From Burkholderiales bacterium (lineage in GTDB: Bacteria; Pseudomonadota; Gammaproteobacteria; Burkholderiales; Burkholderiaceae_C), in assembly GCA_947451035.1 (NCBI GenBank), contig CANFXR010000008.1, positions 1 to 56,819 on the forward strand: a stretch of DNA of 56,819 bases. The letters are read 5' to 3'. The notes beneath the pieces are model-generated. The model searched no databases and was not told where the DNA came from. It saw only the letters and a program-made list of their open reading frames with translations. Both the position numbers and the translations under genes were made by a program. Positions 36,190 to 45,036 of this stretch are shown in pieces. Each line of letters begins with the position of its first letter. The stretch's first letter is position 1.

Positions 36190-36479
36190 ACTCACCGACC
36201 CAAGGCGCCAGCGAGCGCAACCCATGGACCGATCTGGCCGCGGCCATCGAATCCACGGTCCGGCAGGCGCTGGCCGTGATTCGGCCCGCCGCTGCCAGTC
36301 TGGGCGGTGATGAGGATCTCGCACAGGCCGCCGACCTCGATTCGGCCGAGGTCATGGATCTGATCATGGAAATCGAAGACCGGCTGGACCTGTCCATTCC
36401 GGTCGAGACCACGGCGCAAGCCCGCACCATCAATGAACTGTGCGCCGGCATCGTTCAGTTGAAGCGCAGTATTTCGTGA
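36186..36479 (+). CDS. Acyl carrier protein (AcpR-like)
   Basis: A small acidic 97-residue carrier protein starting with GTG. The phosphopantetheine attachment site is Ser53 in ADLDSAEVMDLI, followed by the acidic helix II MEIEDRLDL, as in ACP. It overlaps the ligase gene before it and the SPT-type gene after it by 4 bases each (GTGA), so ligase, carrier and synthase are made as one translational unit. It would hold the fatty acyl chain for condensation with an amino acid. It is distinct from housekeeping AcpP, which normally reads DSLDTVEL. Confidence 0.88.
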   Translation: MNSPTQGASERNPWTDLAAAIESTVRQALAVIRPAAASLGGDEDLAQAADLDSAEVMDLIMEIEDRLDLSIPVETTAQARTINELCAGIVQLKRSIS

Positions 36480-37681
36480 GCCTGCTCGACAAGTTCGCCA
36501 CGCAGCGAACGCTCCATTCACGCCTGGCCGAAAGCAGCCGTGTGGCGCCGATCGCCACGCCGATGGACGCCATCCATTCGGCCACCTCGGCCACCATCGA
36601 CGGGCGCGTGGTCATCCTGGCGGGCACCAACAACTACCTCGGCCTGACCTACGACGCCGAGTGCCGCGCCGCGGCCATCGCGGCCATCGAGACGCTGGGC
36701 ACCGGCACCACCGGCTCGCGCATGGCCAGCGGCAACTACGCCGGCCATCGCGCGCTCGAGCAAGAACTTGCCACCGCTTTCGGCTGGCCGAGTTGCATCG
36801 TGTTCTCGACCGGTTATCAGGCCAATCTGGGTGCCGTCTCGGCGCTGGCCGGCGAGGGTGACTACCTGCTCATCGACGCCGACAGCCACGCGTGCATCCA
36901 TGACGGCTGCCGGCTGAGCCACGCCACGACGATCCGCTTTCGCCACAACGACCCCGAAAACCTCGAGCGCCGTCTGGCGCGCCTCGGCGAAGACGCGAAC
37001 CGCGCGCTCATCGTGGTTGAAAGCCTCTACAGCACGCTCGGTGACCGCGCGCCGTTGCGCGAGATCGTCGAGATCAAGCGGCGCTACGGTGCGTGGCTGC
37101 TGGTCGACGAAGCGCATTCGTTTGGCGTGTTCGGTCAAAGCGGTCTGGGGCTTTGCGAATCCATGGGCCTGCTCGACGACGTGGACTTCATCGTCGGCAC
37201 TTTCTCGAAGAGCCTCGGCGGCGTCGGCGGTTTTTGCCTCGGGCGCCACGCCGAGACCGAAATGATGCGCATGGTCAGCCGGCCTTACATCTTCACGGCG
37301 TCTCCGCCACCTTCGGTCATTGCGGCCACCCATCAGGCGCTGCGCCGGGTGCTGCAAGGTCATGACTTGCGCAACCGCCTGTGGCGCCACGCAGACCATC
37401 TCTACGGCGAGGTGACGCGCCTCGGCTACCGACTCGGCACCACGACCCCCGGCCCGGTGGCCGCGCTGGTGTTCGACTCGCGCGAAGAGGCGCAGGCCCT
37501 TTGGCAAAGCCTGCTCGACGCTGGCATCTACACCAACCTCATGATTCCACCGGCGACGCCTGCCGGCGTGAGTCTGGTGCGCATCAGCCTGAGTGCCGCG
37601 CACAGCGACGAAGACATCTCGCACATCGTCGCGGCGCTCGCGCAACACGTGCGGCGCGAGCGACCGCTGGCAGCGGCCTGA
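36476..37681 (+). CDS. Serine palmitoyltransferase-type alpha-oxoamine synthase
   Basis: PLP enzyme of 401 residues starting with GTG, in the family of serine palmitoyltransferase, KBL, ALAS and BioF. Key residues: the PLP-stacking His138 in DADSHACIHDG, Asp211 and His214 in LVDEAHSFGVFG, and the Schiff-base Lys245 in GTFSKSLGGVGGF. The TFSKS-GGF form is closer to bacterial SPT than to KBL (TFGKALG). Coupled upstream ligase and ACP genes argue for acyl-ACP as donor and an amino acid, most likely serine, as acceptor, giving 3-ketosphinganine. Cysteate (sulfonolipid) or an amino-ketone signal synthase are alternatives. Confidence 0.85.
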   Translation: MSLLDKFATQRTLHSRLAESSRVAPIATPMDAIHSATSATIDGRVVILAGTNNYLGLTYDAECRAAAIAAIETLGTGTTGSRMASGNYAGHRALEQELATAFGWPSCIVFSTGYQANLGAVSALAGEGDYLLIDADSHACIHDGCRLSHATTIRFRHNDPENLERRLARLGEDANRALIVVESLYSTLGDRAPLREIVEIKRRYGAWLLVDEAHSFGVFGQSGLGLCESMGLLDDVDFIVGTFSKSLGGVGGFCLGRHAETEMMRMVSRPYIFTASPPPSVIAATHQALRRVLQGHDLRNRLWRHADHLYGEVTRLGYRLGTTTPGPVAALVFDSREEAQALWQSLLDAGIYTNLMIPPATPAGVSLVRISLSAAHSDEDISHIVAALAQHVRRERPLAAA

Positions 37682-37700
37682 TACCCGGTCGGTCGGGTCC

Positions 37701-37718
37701 GACCGGCGTGCGCCGGTC
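37701..37718. terminator. Palindromic hairpin between convergent genes, possible terminator
   Basis: GACCGGCG-TG-CGCCGGTC, a perfect 8-bp inverted repeat, lies 20 bases after the SPT-type stop and 36 bases before the convergent porin stop. No T run follows, so it could be a weak bidirectional terminator or an RNA stabiliser. Confidence 0.4.
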
Positions 37719-37753
37719 CGGGCATGGGCCGATTCACATCGGCACGAGTGGCC

Positions 37754-38887
37754 TCAGAACTGCAATTGCAGCGCCACCACGAACTTGTCCAGATCCGAGC
37801 GGCCAGCCAGCCCACCATTGATCTTGGTGTTGCTGAAGGTCGCGCTCAACTGCGTGTTGTAGCCGTCAATGACGTAGTTGACGCCCAGGTCGTACTGGCG
37901 CGTGTCGACGTGGCTGTCAGCCTCGAATTTCTGCCAGTGCATGAAAGGCTGCAGCTGGCCCCAGCCCAGCTTTTGCTCGAAGATGAAAGACAGGCCGGTC
38001 GAGTACGCCCGGCCCTGTTCTGAACGCACCACGTTGTCGGTGTCGTAGTCGTACCAGGAGGCTTCCCAGGCCACCGTGCCCGAACCCTTGATGCGCTTTT
38101 CCATCAGGAAGTCGAAGTTGTAGCCGGTGTAGTCGCCGGTGCCGGTGGTCGTCAAAACGCCCTTGTCCTGGTACCGGAAGGCCGCGCCGAACGACAAGAT
38201 GTCCTTGGCGCCCAGCCAGTTGGCGATGTTGTAGTAGCCCGGCGCCCGGTCCCAGAAGTCGTATTGCAACCGGCCGGCGTACATCAGCGAATCCGACGTC
38301 TTGACGCCGGCCGCCTTGGCCTCTTCCTTGGTCAGCGAGCCGATGCCGAAGGTGCGGCCCACGAAGGCACCCAACGAGTAACCCAGGCGGCCGTCGGCCA
38401 CCGTGCCCCACACCGACGCACCATCGTCACGCGCCACGAAGCGGCCGCCGGACCAACCGTAGCGCGAGGCCACGCCCGGCCAGTAGCCGCCACCCATCGA
38501 GTAGTAAGGCCCAGCCATGTTGGCGCGGTCGCTTGGCGACACCAGTCGTCCGGCCCAGATGTTGAATTCGGGCATGAACTCGAGCTGGACGAACGCATCC
38601 AAAAAGTGGTTGCGTCCGCCGGCGCGCTCGGTGCTCAGCGTGGCCTTGAGCGTCTTGCTGAACGACGCGCCCAGCATGAAGCGGCCGCTGTCGAGATGGA
38701 AGTCGGTGGGATGGCCGCCGTTGGCGCTGGAGTCTTCCCGGTTCGTGTAGCTGTAGCGCATCGCATAGCCCGGGGTGAGCGACACGTCTTCGCCCAACTG
38801 AAACGTGGTCGAGGCCTGCGCCCCCATCGAAGCTGCCGCCACGGCCACTGCTGTCAGCAGTTTCTTGCTTGCCTTCAAGACGCGCAT
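37754..38887 (-). CDS. Outer-membrane porin-like beta-barrel
   Basis: A 377-residue exported protein with a signal peptide (MRVLKASKKLLTAVAVAAA..., cut near GAQAS, about residue 26) and an AGGGG ribosome site 9 bases before the ATG. The mature chain shows amphipathic strands rich in Tyr, Gly and Asp and ends VALQLQF with a terminal Phe. FNIWAGRLVSPSDRANMAG resembles the plug-like strands of phosphate-selective/OprP-like porins. Substrate unknown. It converges on the SPT-type gene and has no obvious operon partner. Confidence 0.75.
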   Translation of the reverse strand: MRVLKASKKLLTAVAVAAASMGAQASTTFQLGEDVSLTPGYAMRYSYTNREDSSANGGHPTDFHLDSGRFMLGASFSKTLKATLSTERAGGRNHFLDAFVQLEFMPEFNIWAGRLVSPSDRANMAGPYYSMGGGYWPGVASRYGWSGGRFVARDDGASVWGTVADGRLGYSLGAFVGRTFGIGSLTKEEAKAAGVKTSDSLMYAGRLQYDFWDRAPGYYNIANWLGAKDILSFGAAFRYQDKGVLTTTGTGDYTGYNFDFLMEKRIKGSGTVAWEASWYDYDTDNVVRSEQGRAYSTGLSFIFEQKLGWGQLQPFMHWQKFEADSHVDTRQYDLGVNYVIDGYNTQLSATFSNTKINGGLAGRSDLDKFVVALQLQF

Positions 38888-39122
38888 CTCGAGCCCCTGT
38901 GAGTTTCGTGAAGTTTGGAACCGGTCTGGCCCGCCGCACCAAACGAGGGCAGGTGCGCGACTGTACCGACGATGGGTACGGACCCTGCTTACTTCGCACC
39001 GCCGGCAGGCCAGTCGCGGCGTGAACGCAACACTCACCATGCCACCTGCGATTTTTCGGCGGAGGGAACTTCCCGATGCACGTGGATCCAACACGCATCC
39101 ACTCGCAAAGTAAGAGTCGGGA
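38888..39122. promoter_or_regulatory. 235-bp divergent region between porin and transglutaminase-like genes
   Basis: Contains the two start regions and no believable ORF. I see no clear promoter consensus or hairpin. Confidence 0.3.
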
Positions 39123-39716
39123 ATGGGCCAGGCCAAATTGAAAAAACTGTCAGGTCAGTATCCGGACCTGACACGCACCGAGACGCTCGCGCGGGCCGCC
39201 CGCGCTGTGGCGTTTGTTTCCGCGCTCACGCATGACAATTTCGGCGCTGACTGCGTGATGCAGGCCAAGTTGCTGGCGGCACTGCTCGATGGCATGAACC
39301 TGCCGGCCCGGGTCGCGATCGGCCACGCCGTGTGGCGGGTCGGTGCCGACCCCGTCGATGTCGTGGCGCATCACCCCAACACCTATTGCGGACCGCAGTC
39401 GGTATCCGCCCACGAGGGATTCGAAGGGCACGCTTGGGTGGAAGTGGGCGATCTCATCGTCGACTCCACCACCAACCAGTGGCAGGCCAAACTCGACCGG
39501 CTCGGGCGGGTCGAGGGCCGCCAACCGCAGCTTGATTGGCCGCATGACGTGCTGGTGCTGCGCCGCGGTCGGGTCCGATCGCTGCGATCGGTCCTTCGCG
39601 CTTCGACGTTTGCCGCCCACTATGAAGAGCTGGCCGAGTTCAGACCGGCGCTGGATTTCCACGACGTGGACGCCGGCGAATTGATGCAGGTTCGCGCGGC
39701 CTTCGAAGCGCCGTAG
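39123..39716 (+). CDS. Hypothetical protein with a transglutaminase-like Cys-His-Asp pattern
   Basis: A 197-residue soluble protein of unknown role. Cys44 (GADCVMQAKLLAALLDG), His103 (EGHAWVEV) and Asp114 (LIVDSTTNQW) are spaced as in the catalytic triad of transglutaminase/protease-like folds, and the LAALLDGMNLPARVAIGHAVW stretch matches the helix-strand that follows the nucleophile. No signal peptide is visible, so it would be cytoplasmic. It stands alone between a divergent porin and a transporter gene. The fold call is a pattern match; function unknown. Confidence 0.5.
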   Translation: MGQAKLKKLSGQYPDLTRTETLARAARAVAFVSALTHDNFGADCVMQAKLLAALLDGMNLPARVAIGHAVWRVGADPVDVVAHHPNTYCGPQSVSAHEGFEGHAWVEVGDLIVDSTTNQWQAKLDRLGRVEGRQPQLDWPHDVLVLRRGRVRSLRSVLRASTFAAHYEELAEFRPALDFHDVDAGELMQVRAAFEAP

Positions 39717-39805
39717 TTCGGGCGCCGACGGCCCGCTTGCCGCGAACGGTCAGAATCCTCGGCGGGCCGGCGCCGAATGCCAGGCCCACCAAAGGGATTC
39801 GAACC

Positions 39806-41050
39806 ATGTCTTTCGTGCAAAGCGCCTTGGGCGTGCTCGCCATGCTGGCCGTGGCTTGGGCTGCGTCCGAGCGGCGGGGCTCGGTGAACTGGCGGCCGGT
39901 GTGGTCCGGGATCGTGCTGGCGCTGGTGCTGACCGCGGCGATCCGCTGGGTGCCCGGGGTCGGTGCGGCCATCGCCGCGACCAACGATGTGCTCGACGCC
40001 CTGATGAGCGCCACGCGCGCGGGCACGGCGATGGTTTTTGGTCACCTGGGGGGCGGGCCTCTGCCCTATGAGCCCACCCATCCCGCAGCCACCTTTGTGT
40101 TGGCAGCGCAGGCCCTGCCGCTGGTGCTGGTGGTCTCGGCGCTGTCGGCCGTGCTCTTTCACTGGGGCATCCTGAGCCGCATCGTGGAGGCATTCGCGTG
40201 GCTGCTGCAGCGCACGATGGGCATCGGCGGGGCCGTGGGCGTGTCGGCCGCTGCCAATGCCTTCGTGGGCATGGTGGAAGGCCCGCTGGTGGTGCGGCCC
40301 TGGCTGGCCCAGCTGAGCCGCGGCGAGCTCTTCATGACGATGAACTGCGGCATGGCCACCATCGCCGGCACGGTGCTGGTGCTCTATGCCGCGATCCTCA
40401 AGCCGGTGATGCCCGATGCGATGGCCCACCTGCTCGCCGCTTCGGTGATCGCCATCCCGGTCGCGCTCGCCGTGGCCGCGATCATGGTGCCCACCGACGC
40501 AGGCGACAGCGTGTCCATCCGCTTCGAGCGTGAAGACGACAGCGCCATGGCCGCATTGGCCCGCGGCACCACCGACGGATTGCAACTGCTGCTGGGCATC
40601 ATCGCGATGCTGATCGTGGTGGTGGCGCTGGTCACGCTGCTCGACAACGCGCTGAGCTGGTTGCCCGAGATCGGCGGCGCACCGCTGTCGGCCGAGCGCA
40701 TGCTGGGGGTGGTGTTCGCGCCGCTGGCCTGGGCGGTGGGCGTGCCGTGGTCCGAGGCCGGGGCCGCCGGCCAGTTGCTCGGCGAGAAGACGGTGCTCAA
40801 CGAGTTCGTCGCCTACTTGCACATGGCCACCCTGCCCGATCAGGCGCTCTCGCCGCACAGTCGGCTGCTGATGACCTACGCGCTGGCCGGCTTCGCCAAC
40901 TTCGGCAGCGTGGGGATCATGCTGGGCGGGCTGTCGCCACTGCTGCCGGCGGATCGTCGCGCCGACCTGGGATACCTGGCGCTGAAATCGGTGCCTGCGG
41001 GGCTGCTGTCAACGTGCATCACGGCCGCGCTGGTGGGCATGATCTATTGA
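39806..41050 (+). CDS. CNT-family nucleoside transporter (NupC-like)
   Basis: A 414-residue inner-membrane protein with 9-10 hydrophobic segments. The concentrative nucleoside transporter pattern is seen in SAAANAFVGMVEGPLVVRPWL, the MNCGMATIAGTVLVLY helix and the NEFVAYLHMA...ALAGFANFGSVGIMLGG region near the C-terminus. It likely imports nucleosides with sodium or protons. ATG at 39806 follows AAAGGGATT. It is a single gene converging on dacB. Confidence 0.85.
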   Translation: MSFVQSALGVLAMLAVAWAASERRGSVNWRPVWSGIVLALVLTAAIRWVPGVGAAIAATNDVLDALMSATRAGTAMVFGHLGGGPLPYEPTHPAATFVLAAQALPLVLVVSALSAVLFHWGILSRIVEAFAWLLQRTMGIGGAVGVSAAANAFVGMVEGPLVVRPWLAQLSRGELFMTMNCGMATIAGTVLVLYAAILKPVMPDAMAHLLAASVIAIPVALAVAAIMVPTDAGDSVSIRFEREDDSAMAALARGTTDGLQLLLGIIAMLIVVVALVTLLDNALSWLPEIGGAPLSAERMLGVVFAPLAWAVGVPWSEAGAAGQLLGEKTVLNEFVAYLHMATLPDQALSPHSRLLMTYALAGFANFGSVGIMLGGLSPLLPADRRADLGYLALKSVPAGLLSTCITAALVGMIY

Positions 41051-41078
41051 CCGGGAACCGCTCGCACAACCGCCCCGC

Positions 41079-42614
41079 TCACCCGTTCCTGGCCACCCAG
41101 GCGATGAAGGCATCGAGCACGCTGCGAGCACGCGCAGCCTGCGGGTGGTTGACGATCGCCGTCACCGCATAGACGGTGCCGCTGCGGCTGCGCACATAGC
41201 CGGCCAGCGCCCGGGTGTCGCTCAGCGTGCCGGTCTTGAGAAAGGCCTGGCCGGTGGCCGAGCCGCCGAGCATGCGATGCGCCAGCGTGCCGTCCACCCC
41301 GGCAATCGGCAGCGAATTGACGAACGCCTGCGCGCCCTCGGCCTGCCAGGCGTTGCGCAGCAGTTGCACCATGGCGCGCGGCTTGCCGCGCTCCTCGCGC
41401 GACTGGCCCGAGCCCAGATCGACGTGGATGTCGCCATCGATCAGCCCTTGCGTGATCAGCCACGCCTGAACGCGGGTCTTGGCGTCTTGCCGCTCATGGC
41501 CGGGCGCGGCCGAGGCGGGGGCCAGCGACAGCAGCAAGTGGCACGCGGCGAGGTTGTCGCTGGTCTTGTTGATCTCGCGCACCACCTGCGACAAGGGAAT
41601 GGAAAACACGCTGTCCCAGCGCGATGTCACGCCTGATGCGCGTTGCACGTCGGGCAGACCCGACACCTCGCTGACGCGCCCGCGCAGCGTGCCCCCGGTC
41701 TCGAGCCACAGTCGCTCGGCCAGGCTGGCCTTCGAAGGCTCGACGGGCCCGGCGGCCACGCGCAGGGATTCGGGCAGCACCACGTTGGGCATGAACTTCA
41801 TGCCGGACAGCGGGTGCACGTAGGCCACGTATTCCTTCGGGCAATCGACATTCCAGCGGCCGCGCACCAGCAGCTGCGGCGGACCGTCGCCGCGTTCGCC
41901 AGCCGTGCTCCAGCGCGCCCAGGCGTCGCAGGGCCCGCCCATCAGCACGTCGTTGACCACCGTCACGCCCAGCGGATGCGGGTTCAAGGTGATGCGTGCG
42001 TGCTCGCCCGGCGCCGGCTCGATCGCCAGCAGCATGGTGCCCTTGTTGAACGCCCTGGCCTCGTCCGACCAGCCCGCCGCCGTGGGCGGCGGCGGCTCGA
42101 AGGTGCCGGCGGCCAGGGCGGCGCTCGCGATGGCCGCGTCGCGCGGTGGCAGCAGCAGCACGTCATCGAGCACGATGCGTCCCGTCACGCCTTGCAGTCC
42201 CTCGCCGCGCATCTGCACGAACCAGCGACGGAGCTCATCGGCCGAGATCGGATGGCGAGCGCCCACGATGACCAGGTCACCGCGCAGCTGACCGTCGCGC
42301 ACCGGTGCCGTGGCGTAGGCGCGCAGCGGCCAGGGGTACGCCGGACCCAGCAGATCGAGTGCCGCCAGCGAGGTCACCACCTTGGTGGTCGATGCGAGCA
42401 CGAACGCCTGCTCGGCGTTCATCGAGGCGAATGCCGCGGTGTTGGCGTCGGTCTTTTCGACCGGCTGGGCGTAAAAGCCGAAATGGCGCGTTGGCACGCC
42501 CGAGTCGCGCATCGCGGCCATCACCTCGGCGGGCATCGGCGGTGCGGCCATGGCGGATGCAACGAACCCGCTCAAGGCCAGCCGGCACAGCGCGCCACGC
42601 AACCGTTTGTTCAT
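41079..42614 (-). CDS. dacB: D-alanyl-D-alanine carboxypeptidase/endopeptidase, PBP4 type (DacB)
   Basis: A periplasmic peptidase S13 (low-molecular-weight penicillin-binding protein) of 511 residues with a signal peptide (to about residue 23, ending AMAAP). The three active-site motifs are Ser75-x2-Lys78 (ASTTK), Ser-Asp-Asn in NKTSDNLA and Lys-Thr-Gly in FLKTGTLS. The extra domains II and III between SxxK and SxN fit the length of PBP4. It trims and cleaves peptide cross-links in the cell wall. It is a single-gene unit on the minus strand. Confidence 0.9.
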   Translation of the reverse strand: MNKRLRGALCRLALSGFVASAMAAPPMPAEVMAAMRDSGVPTRHFGFYAQPVEKTDANTAAFASMNAEQAFVLASTTKVVTSLAALDLLGPAYPWPLRAYATAPVRDGQLRGDLVIVGARHPISADELRRWFVQMRGEGLQGVTGRIVLDDVLLLPPRDAAIASAALAAGTFEPPPPTAAGWSDEARAFNKGTMLLAIEPAPGEHARITLNPHPLGVTVVNDVLMGGPCDAWARWSTAGERGDGPPQLLVRGRWNVDCPKEYVAYVHPLSGMKFMPNVVLPESLRVAAGPVEPSKASLAERLWLETGGTLRGRVSEVSGLPDVQRASGVTSRWDSVFSIPLSQVVREINKTSDNLAACHLLLSLAPASAAPGHERQDAKTRVQAWLITQGLIDGDIHVDLGSGQSREERGKPRAMVQLLRNAWQAEGAQAFVNSLPIAGVDGTLAHRMLGGSATGQAFLKTGTLSDTRALAGYVRSRSGTVYAVTAIVNHPQAARARSVLDAFIAWVARNG

Positions 42615-42666
42615 GGCGCGAGGGTAAGGCCTTGGCACGGCGCTGCGCCGGGTCCAGACCCTCGGG

Positions 42667-43689
42667 TCACACGACGGTGAGAAACGACACCCCGTGCGCT
42701 CCAACGAAGCTGTCGGCCCGACCGGCGCCCGCGGCCGGCGCGCCGTAGTGGTCGGCGTCGACTCGCCGCACACGATGGCGGTGCCAGGCGCGCAGCAACT
42801 CGGGCAGCGGCATCAGGTGGGTCAGCGTGTCGGCGTACAGCTCGCGGTGCAGCGCGGGCAGCCGGTACCACGCCACGGCCGCGCGTTCATGGTGGGCGTT
42901 GTGATAGCCGAAGTTCAGCGTCAGCAAGTTGAGCCGCGGCCAGCGCGCCGAGATGACGTTCGAGTAGGTATTGGCCTGTTCGTAGGGGCGGTCGCGCCCT
43001 TGCATCGGCACCGGCTGGCTGGCCTCGACGAAGTACTGCTCGAAGGTGTGGTGGAACGCGTCGAAGAAGTTGAGCACGTGCAGCAGCACGCCATAGGCCA
43101 GCGCGTACAGCAGCAGCGCCTTCATCGACCACGCCCCCAGCGTGCCGAGCAGCGCCACCCGCAAGGCCAGCATGCCCAGCGCACGCGGCAGGTGCCGGCG
43201 CTGCGCCGCCACGAAGAACGGCCGGGCAATGACCTGGGCGTGCATCAGGATCTCGGTGGCCGGGATGTAGGCCCATTCGAGCGCGCGCAACACCTGCTTG
43301 AGCCACGGCTGCCTGCGCAGCAGGCCCTTGAAGTCGAAGCACGTCACATCGGCGCGGTCGCGGTGGTGCCGGAGGTGCATGTGACGGATGCGCTCGAACG
43401 ACGCGTAGCCGGCCCCGGCGATGAAGCTCGCCCATTCGCCGACCCGGCGGTTGGCTGCGGGCGTGGCGAACAGCGTGTAGTGCGCCGCCTCATGGATCAG
43501 ATAAGCCGCCAGCACCATGGTCTGCACGCACAGCAAGACGCCCGCGATGTTCAGCCACACGGCATCGACGCCCATCAGCGCGAACGACGCCAGCCAGCCT
43601 GCGCTCACCCACAACAGCACCAGCGTGTTGGGCCAGGCGCCTTCGGGCTCTCGAAACAGCGACTCGTTGGTCGGGGATGGGGCGGTCAT
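42667..43689 (-). CDS. Fatty acid desaturase family membrane protein
   Basis: A 340-residue di-iron membrane enzyme with the three histidine boxes HEAAHYTLF, HMHLRHH and GYHNAHHE (third box typical of front-end or sphingolipid-type desaturases and hydroxylases). Four or more membrane helices lie around them. ATG at 43689 is preceded by GAGGAG. It is the second such enzyme in the window and clearly different from the one at 11572. Substrate unknown; acyl lipid or sphingoid base are possible. Confidence 0.82.
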   Translation of the reverse strand: MTAPSPTNESLFREPEGAWPNTLVLLWVSAGWLASFALMGVDAVWLNIAGVLLCVQTMVLAAYLIHEAAHYTLFATPAANRRVGEWASFIAGAGYASFERIRHMHLRHHRDRADVTCFDFKGLLRRQPWLKQVLRALEWAYIPATEILMHAQVIARPFFVAAQRRHLPRALGMLALRVALLGTLGAWSMKALLLYALAYGVLLHVLNFFDAFHHTFEQYFVEASQPVPMQGRDRPYEQANTYSNVISARWPRLNLLTLNFGYHNAHHERAAVAWYRLPALHRELYADTLTHLMPLPELLRAWHRHRVRRVDADHYGAPAAGAGRADSFVGAHGVSFLTVV

Positions 43690-43775
43690 GACGGGCTCCT
43701 CGGTGTGGCGTATGCGCCGTCCGAGGAAGAGCAAGATGCGAACCACCGCGTTGCGGCCTCACGGCCGACCCGGGC

Positions 43776-44048
43776 TCACTCGGATTTTCTGGGGCCCAGC
43801 GGCTTGCCGCGGATCCAGGTCATCGAAGCGCCGCAGGCCCCGCAGCGCGCCTGCCACAGCGTGAGCGTCGCACCGCAATAGGGGCACGGCGTGTGCCCCC
43901 GCGGGCCCAGCAGCAGGATCACCCAGCCGATCGGCCCGAGCAGCACGCCCAACACCGCACCGGCGAGCGGCCTTTCCTTGTAGCGTCCGAGCAGCCAGCC
44001 GCACACGCCAAAGATCACAAGCGAGAAGAAGATGGAGATCCAGTTCAT
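43776..44048 (-). CDS. Small membrane protein with C-terminal zinc ribbon
   Basis: A 90-residue protein with two hydrophobic segments (residues 3-20 and 28-48) and a four-cysteine zinc-ribbon-like tail CPYCGATLTLW...CGAC. Similar small proteins occur in many proteobacteria with unknown function. Purpose not clear from context. Confidence 0.65.
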   Translation of the reverse strand: MNWISIFFSLVIFGVCGWLLGRYKERPLAGAVLGVLLGPIGWVILLLGPRGHTPCPYCGATLTLWQARCGACGASMTWIRGKPLGPRKSE

Positions 44049-44068
44049 GTGAGCGCGGCCGCAGCCAG

Positions 44069-44089
44069 AAAAAAAGGCCGTGAATGGCC
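44069..44089 (-). terminator. Possible weak terminator upstream of the small zinc-ribbon gene
   Basis: On the minus strand a short GGCC/GGCC hairpin is followed by seven T bases. The stem is only 4 bp, so it may be chance, or it may stop antisense transcription entering from the right. Confidence 0.3.
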
Positions 44090-44163
44090 GGGGTCGAGGC
44101 GTCGAAGTATCAAGGAAATCGCTAGTCTTGCCTGTTCCGGAGTTACCACCGAATCAACCCGCC

Positions 44164-45024
44164 ATGAACCCGTCGCACCACTACACCCTGAGCTTTTCCT
44201 GCCCCGACCGCGTGGGCATCGTGGCGCGCGTCACCGGCTTCTTTGCCGAACACGGCGGCTGGATCCTGAGTTCGAGCCAGCATGCCGACGCCGACTCGAA
44301 CCGCTACTTCATGCGACTCGAAGTGCGCGCCGATTCCCTGCCCTTCGACCGCGCCGAACTGCAGCGCCGCTTCGCCGTGGTGGCCACCGAGTTCGGCATG
44401 GAATGGCGGCTGCGGGACAGCGCGGTGCGCCGCCGCGTGCTGCTGCTGGTGTCGACGCAGGAGCACTGCCTGTACGACCTGCTCGCGCGCTGGAAGAGCA
44501 AGGAGCTCGATGTCGACATCGTCGGCGTGGCCTCCAACCACGAGGTGTTTCGCGGTCTGGTCGAGTGGCACGGGCTGGCGTTTCACCACATCCCGGTGCC
44601 CAAGGAGGACAAGGCCGAAGCCTTTGCCGCGCTCGAGCGGCTGTTCGAGTCGTGCGGCGCCGACACGATGGTGCTTGCGCGCTACATGCAGATCCTGCCG
44701 CCGTCGCTGTGCCGCAAGTACCCGGGGCAGATCATCAACATCCACCACAGCTTCCTGCCGAGCTTTGCCGGTGCCAAGCCCTACCACCAGGCGTGGGAGC
44801 GCGGCGTCAAGCTGATCGGTGCGACCTGCCACTACGTGACCGAGGACCTCGACGAGGGCCCGATCATCGAACAAGACGTGATGCGCATCGACCACAGCGA
44901 CTCGGTGGCCGATCTGGTGCGCTGCGGCAAGGATGTCGAAAAAGGCGTGCTGGCGCGCGGGCTGCGCAACCACCTCGAAGACCGCATCCTGATCAACGGC
45001 CACCGCACGGTCGTGTTCGGCTGA
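44164..45024 (+). CDS. purU: Formyltetrahydrofolate deformylase (PurU)
   Basis: A 286-residue enzyme that hydrolyses 10-formyl-THF to formate and THF. Residues 1-85 form an ACT domain beginning YTLSFSCPDRVGIVARV, and the rest is the formyltransferase-type catalytic domain with NIHHSFLPSFAGAKPYHQA and DLDEGPIIEQDV, which hold the catalytic Asn/His and Asp. Length and motif order match PurU exactly. It converges on lptF with a 12-base gap. Confidence 0.95.
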   Translation: MNPSHHYTLSFSCPDRVGIVARVTGFFAEHGGWILSSSQHADADSNRYFMRLEVRADSLPFDRAELQRRFAVVATEFGMEWRLRDSAVRRRVLLLVSTQEHCLYDLLARWKSKELDVDIVGVASNHEVFRGLVEWHGLAFHHIPVPKEDKAEAFAALERLFESCGADTMVLARYMQILPPSLCRKYPGQIINIHHSFLPSFAGAKPYHQAWERGVKLIGATCHYVTEDLDEGPIIEQDVMRIDHSDSVADLVRCGKDVEKGVLARGLRNHLEDRILINGHRTVVFG

Positions 45025-45036
45025 CGCCTCGCAGGT

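Noticed and set aside
34336-36324. Long minus-strand open frame opposite the second FAAL gene
   Set aside because: Lies antisense to a gene with full adenylating-enzyme motifs; no motifs of its own.
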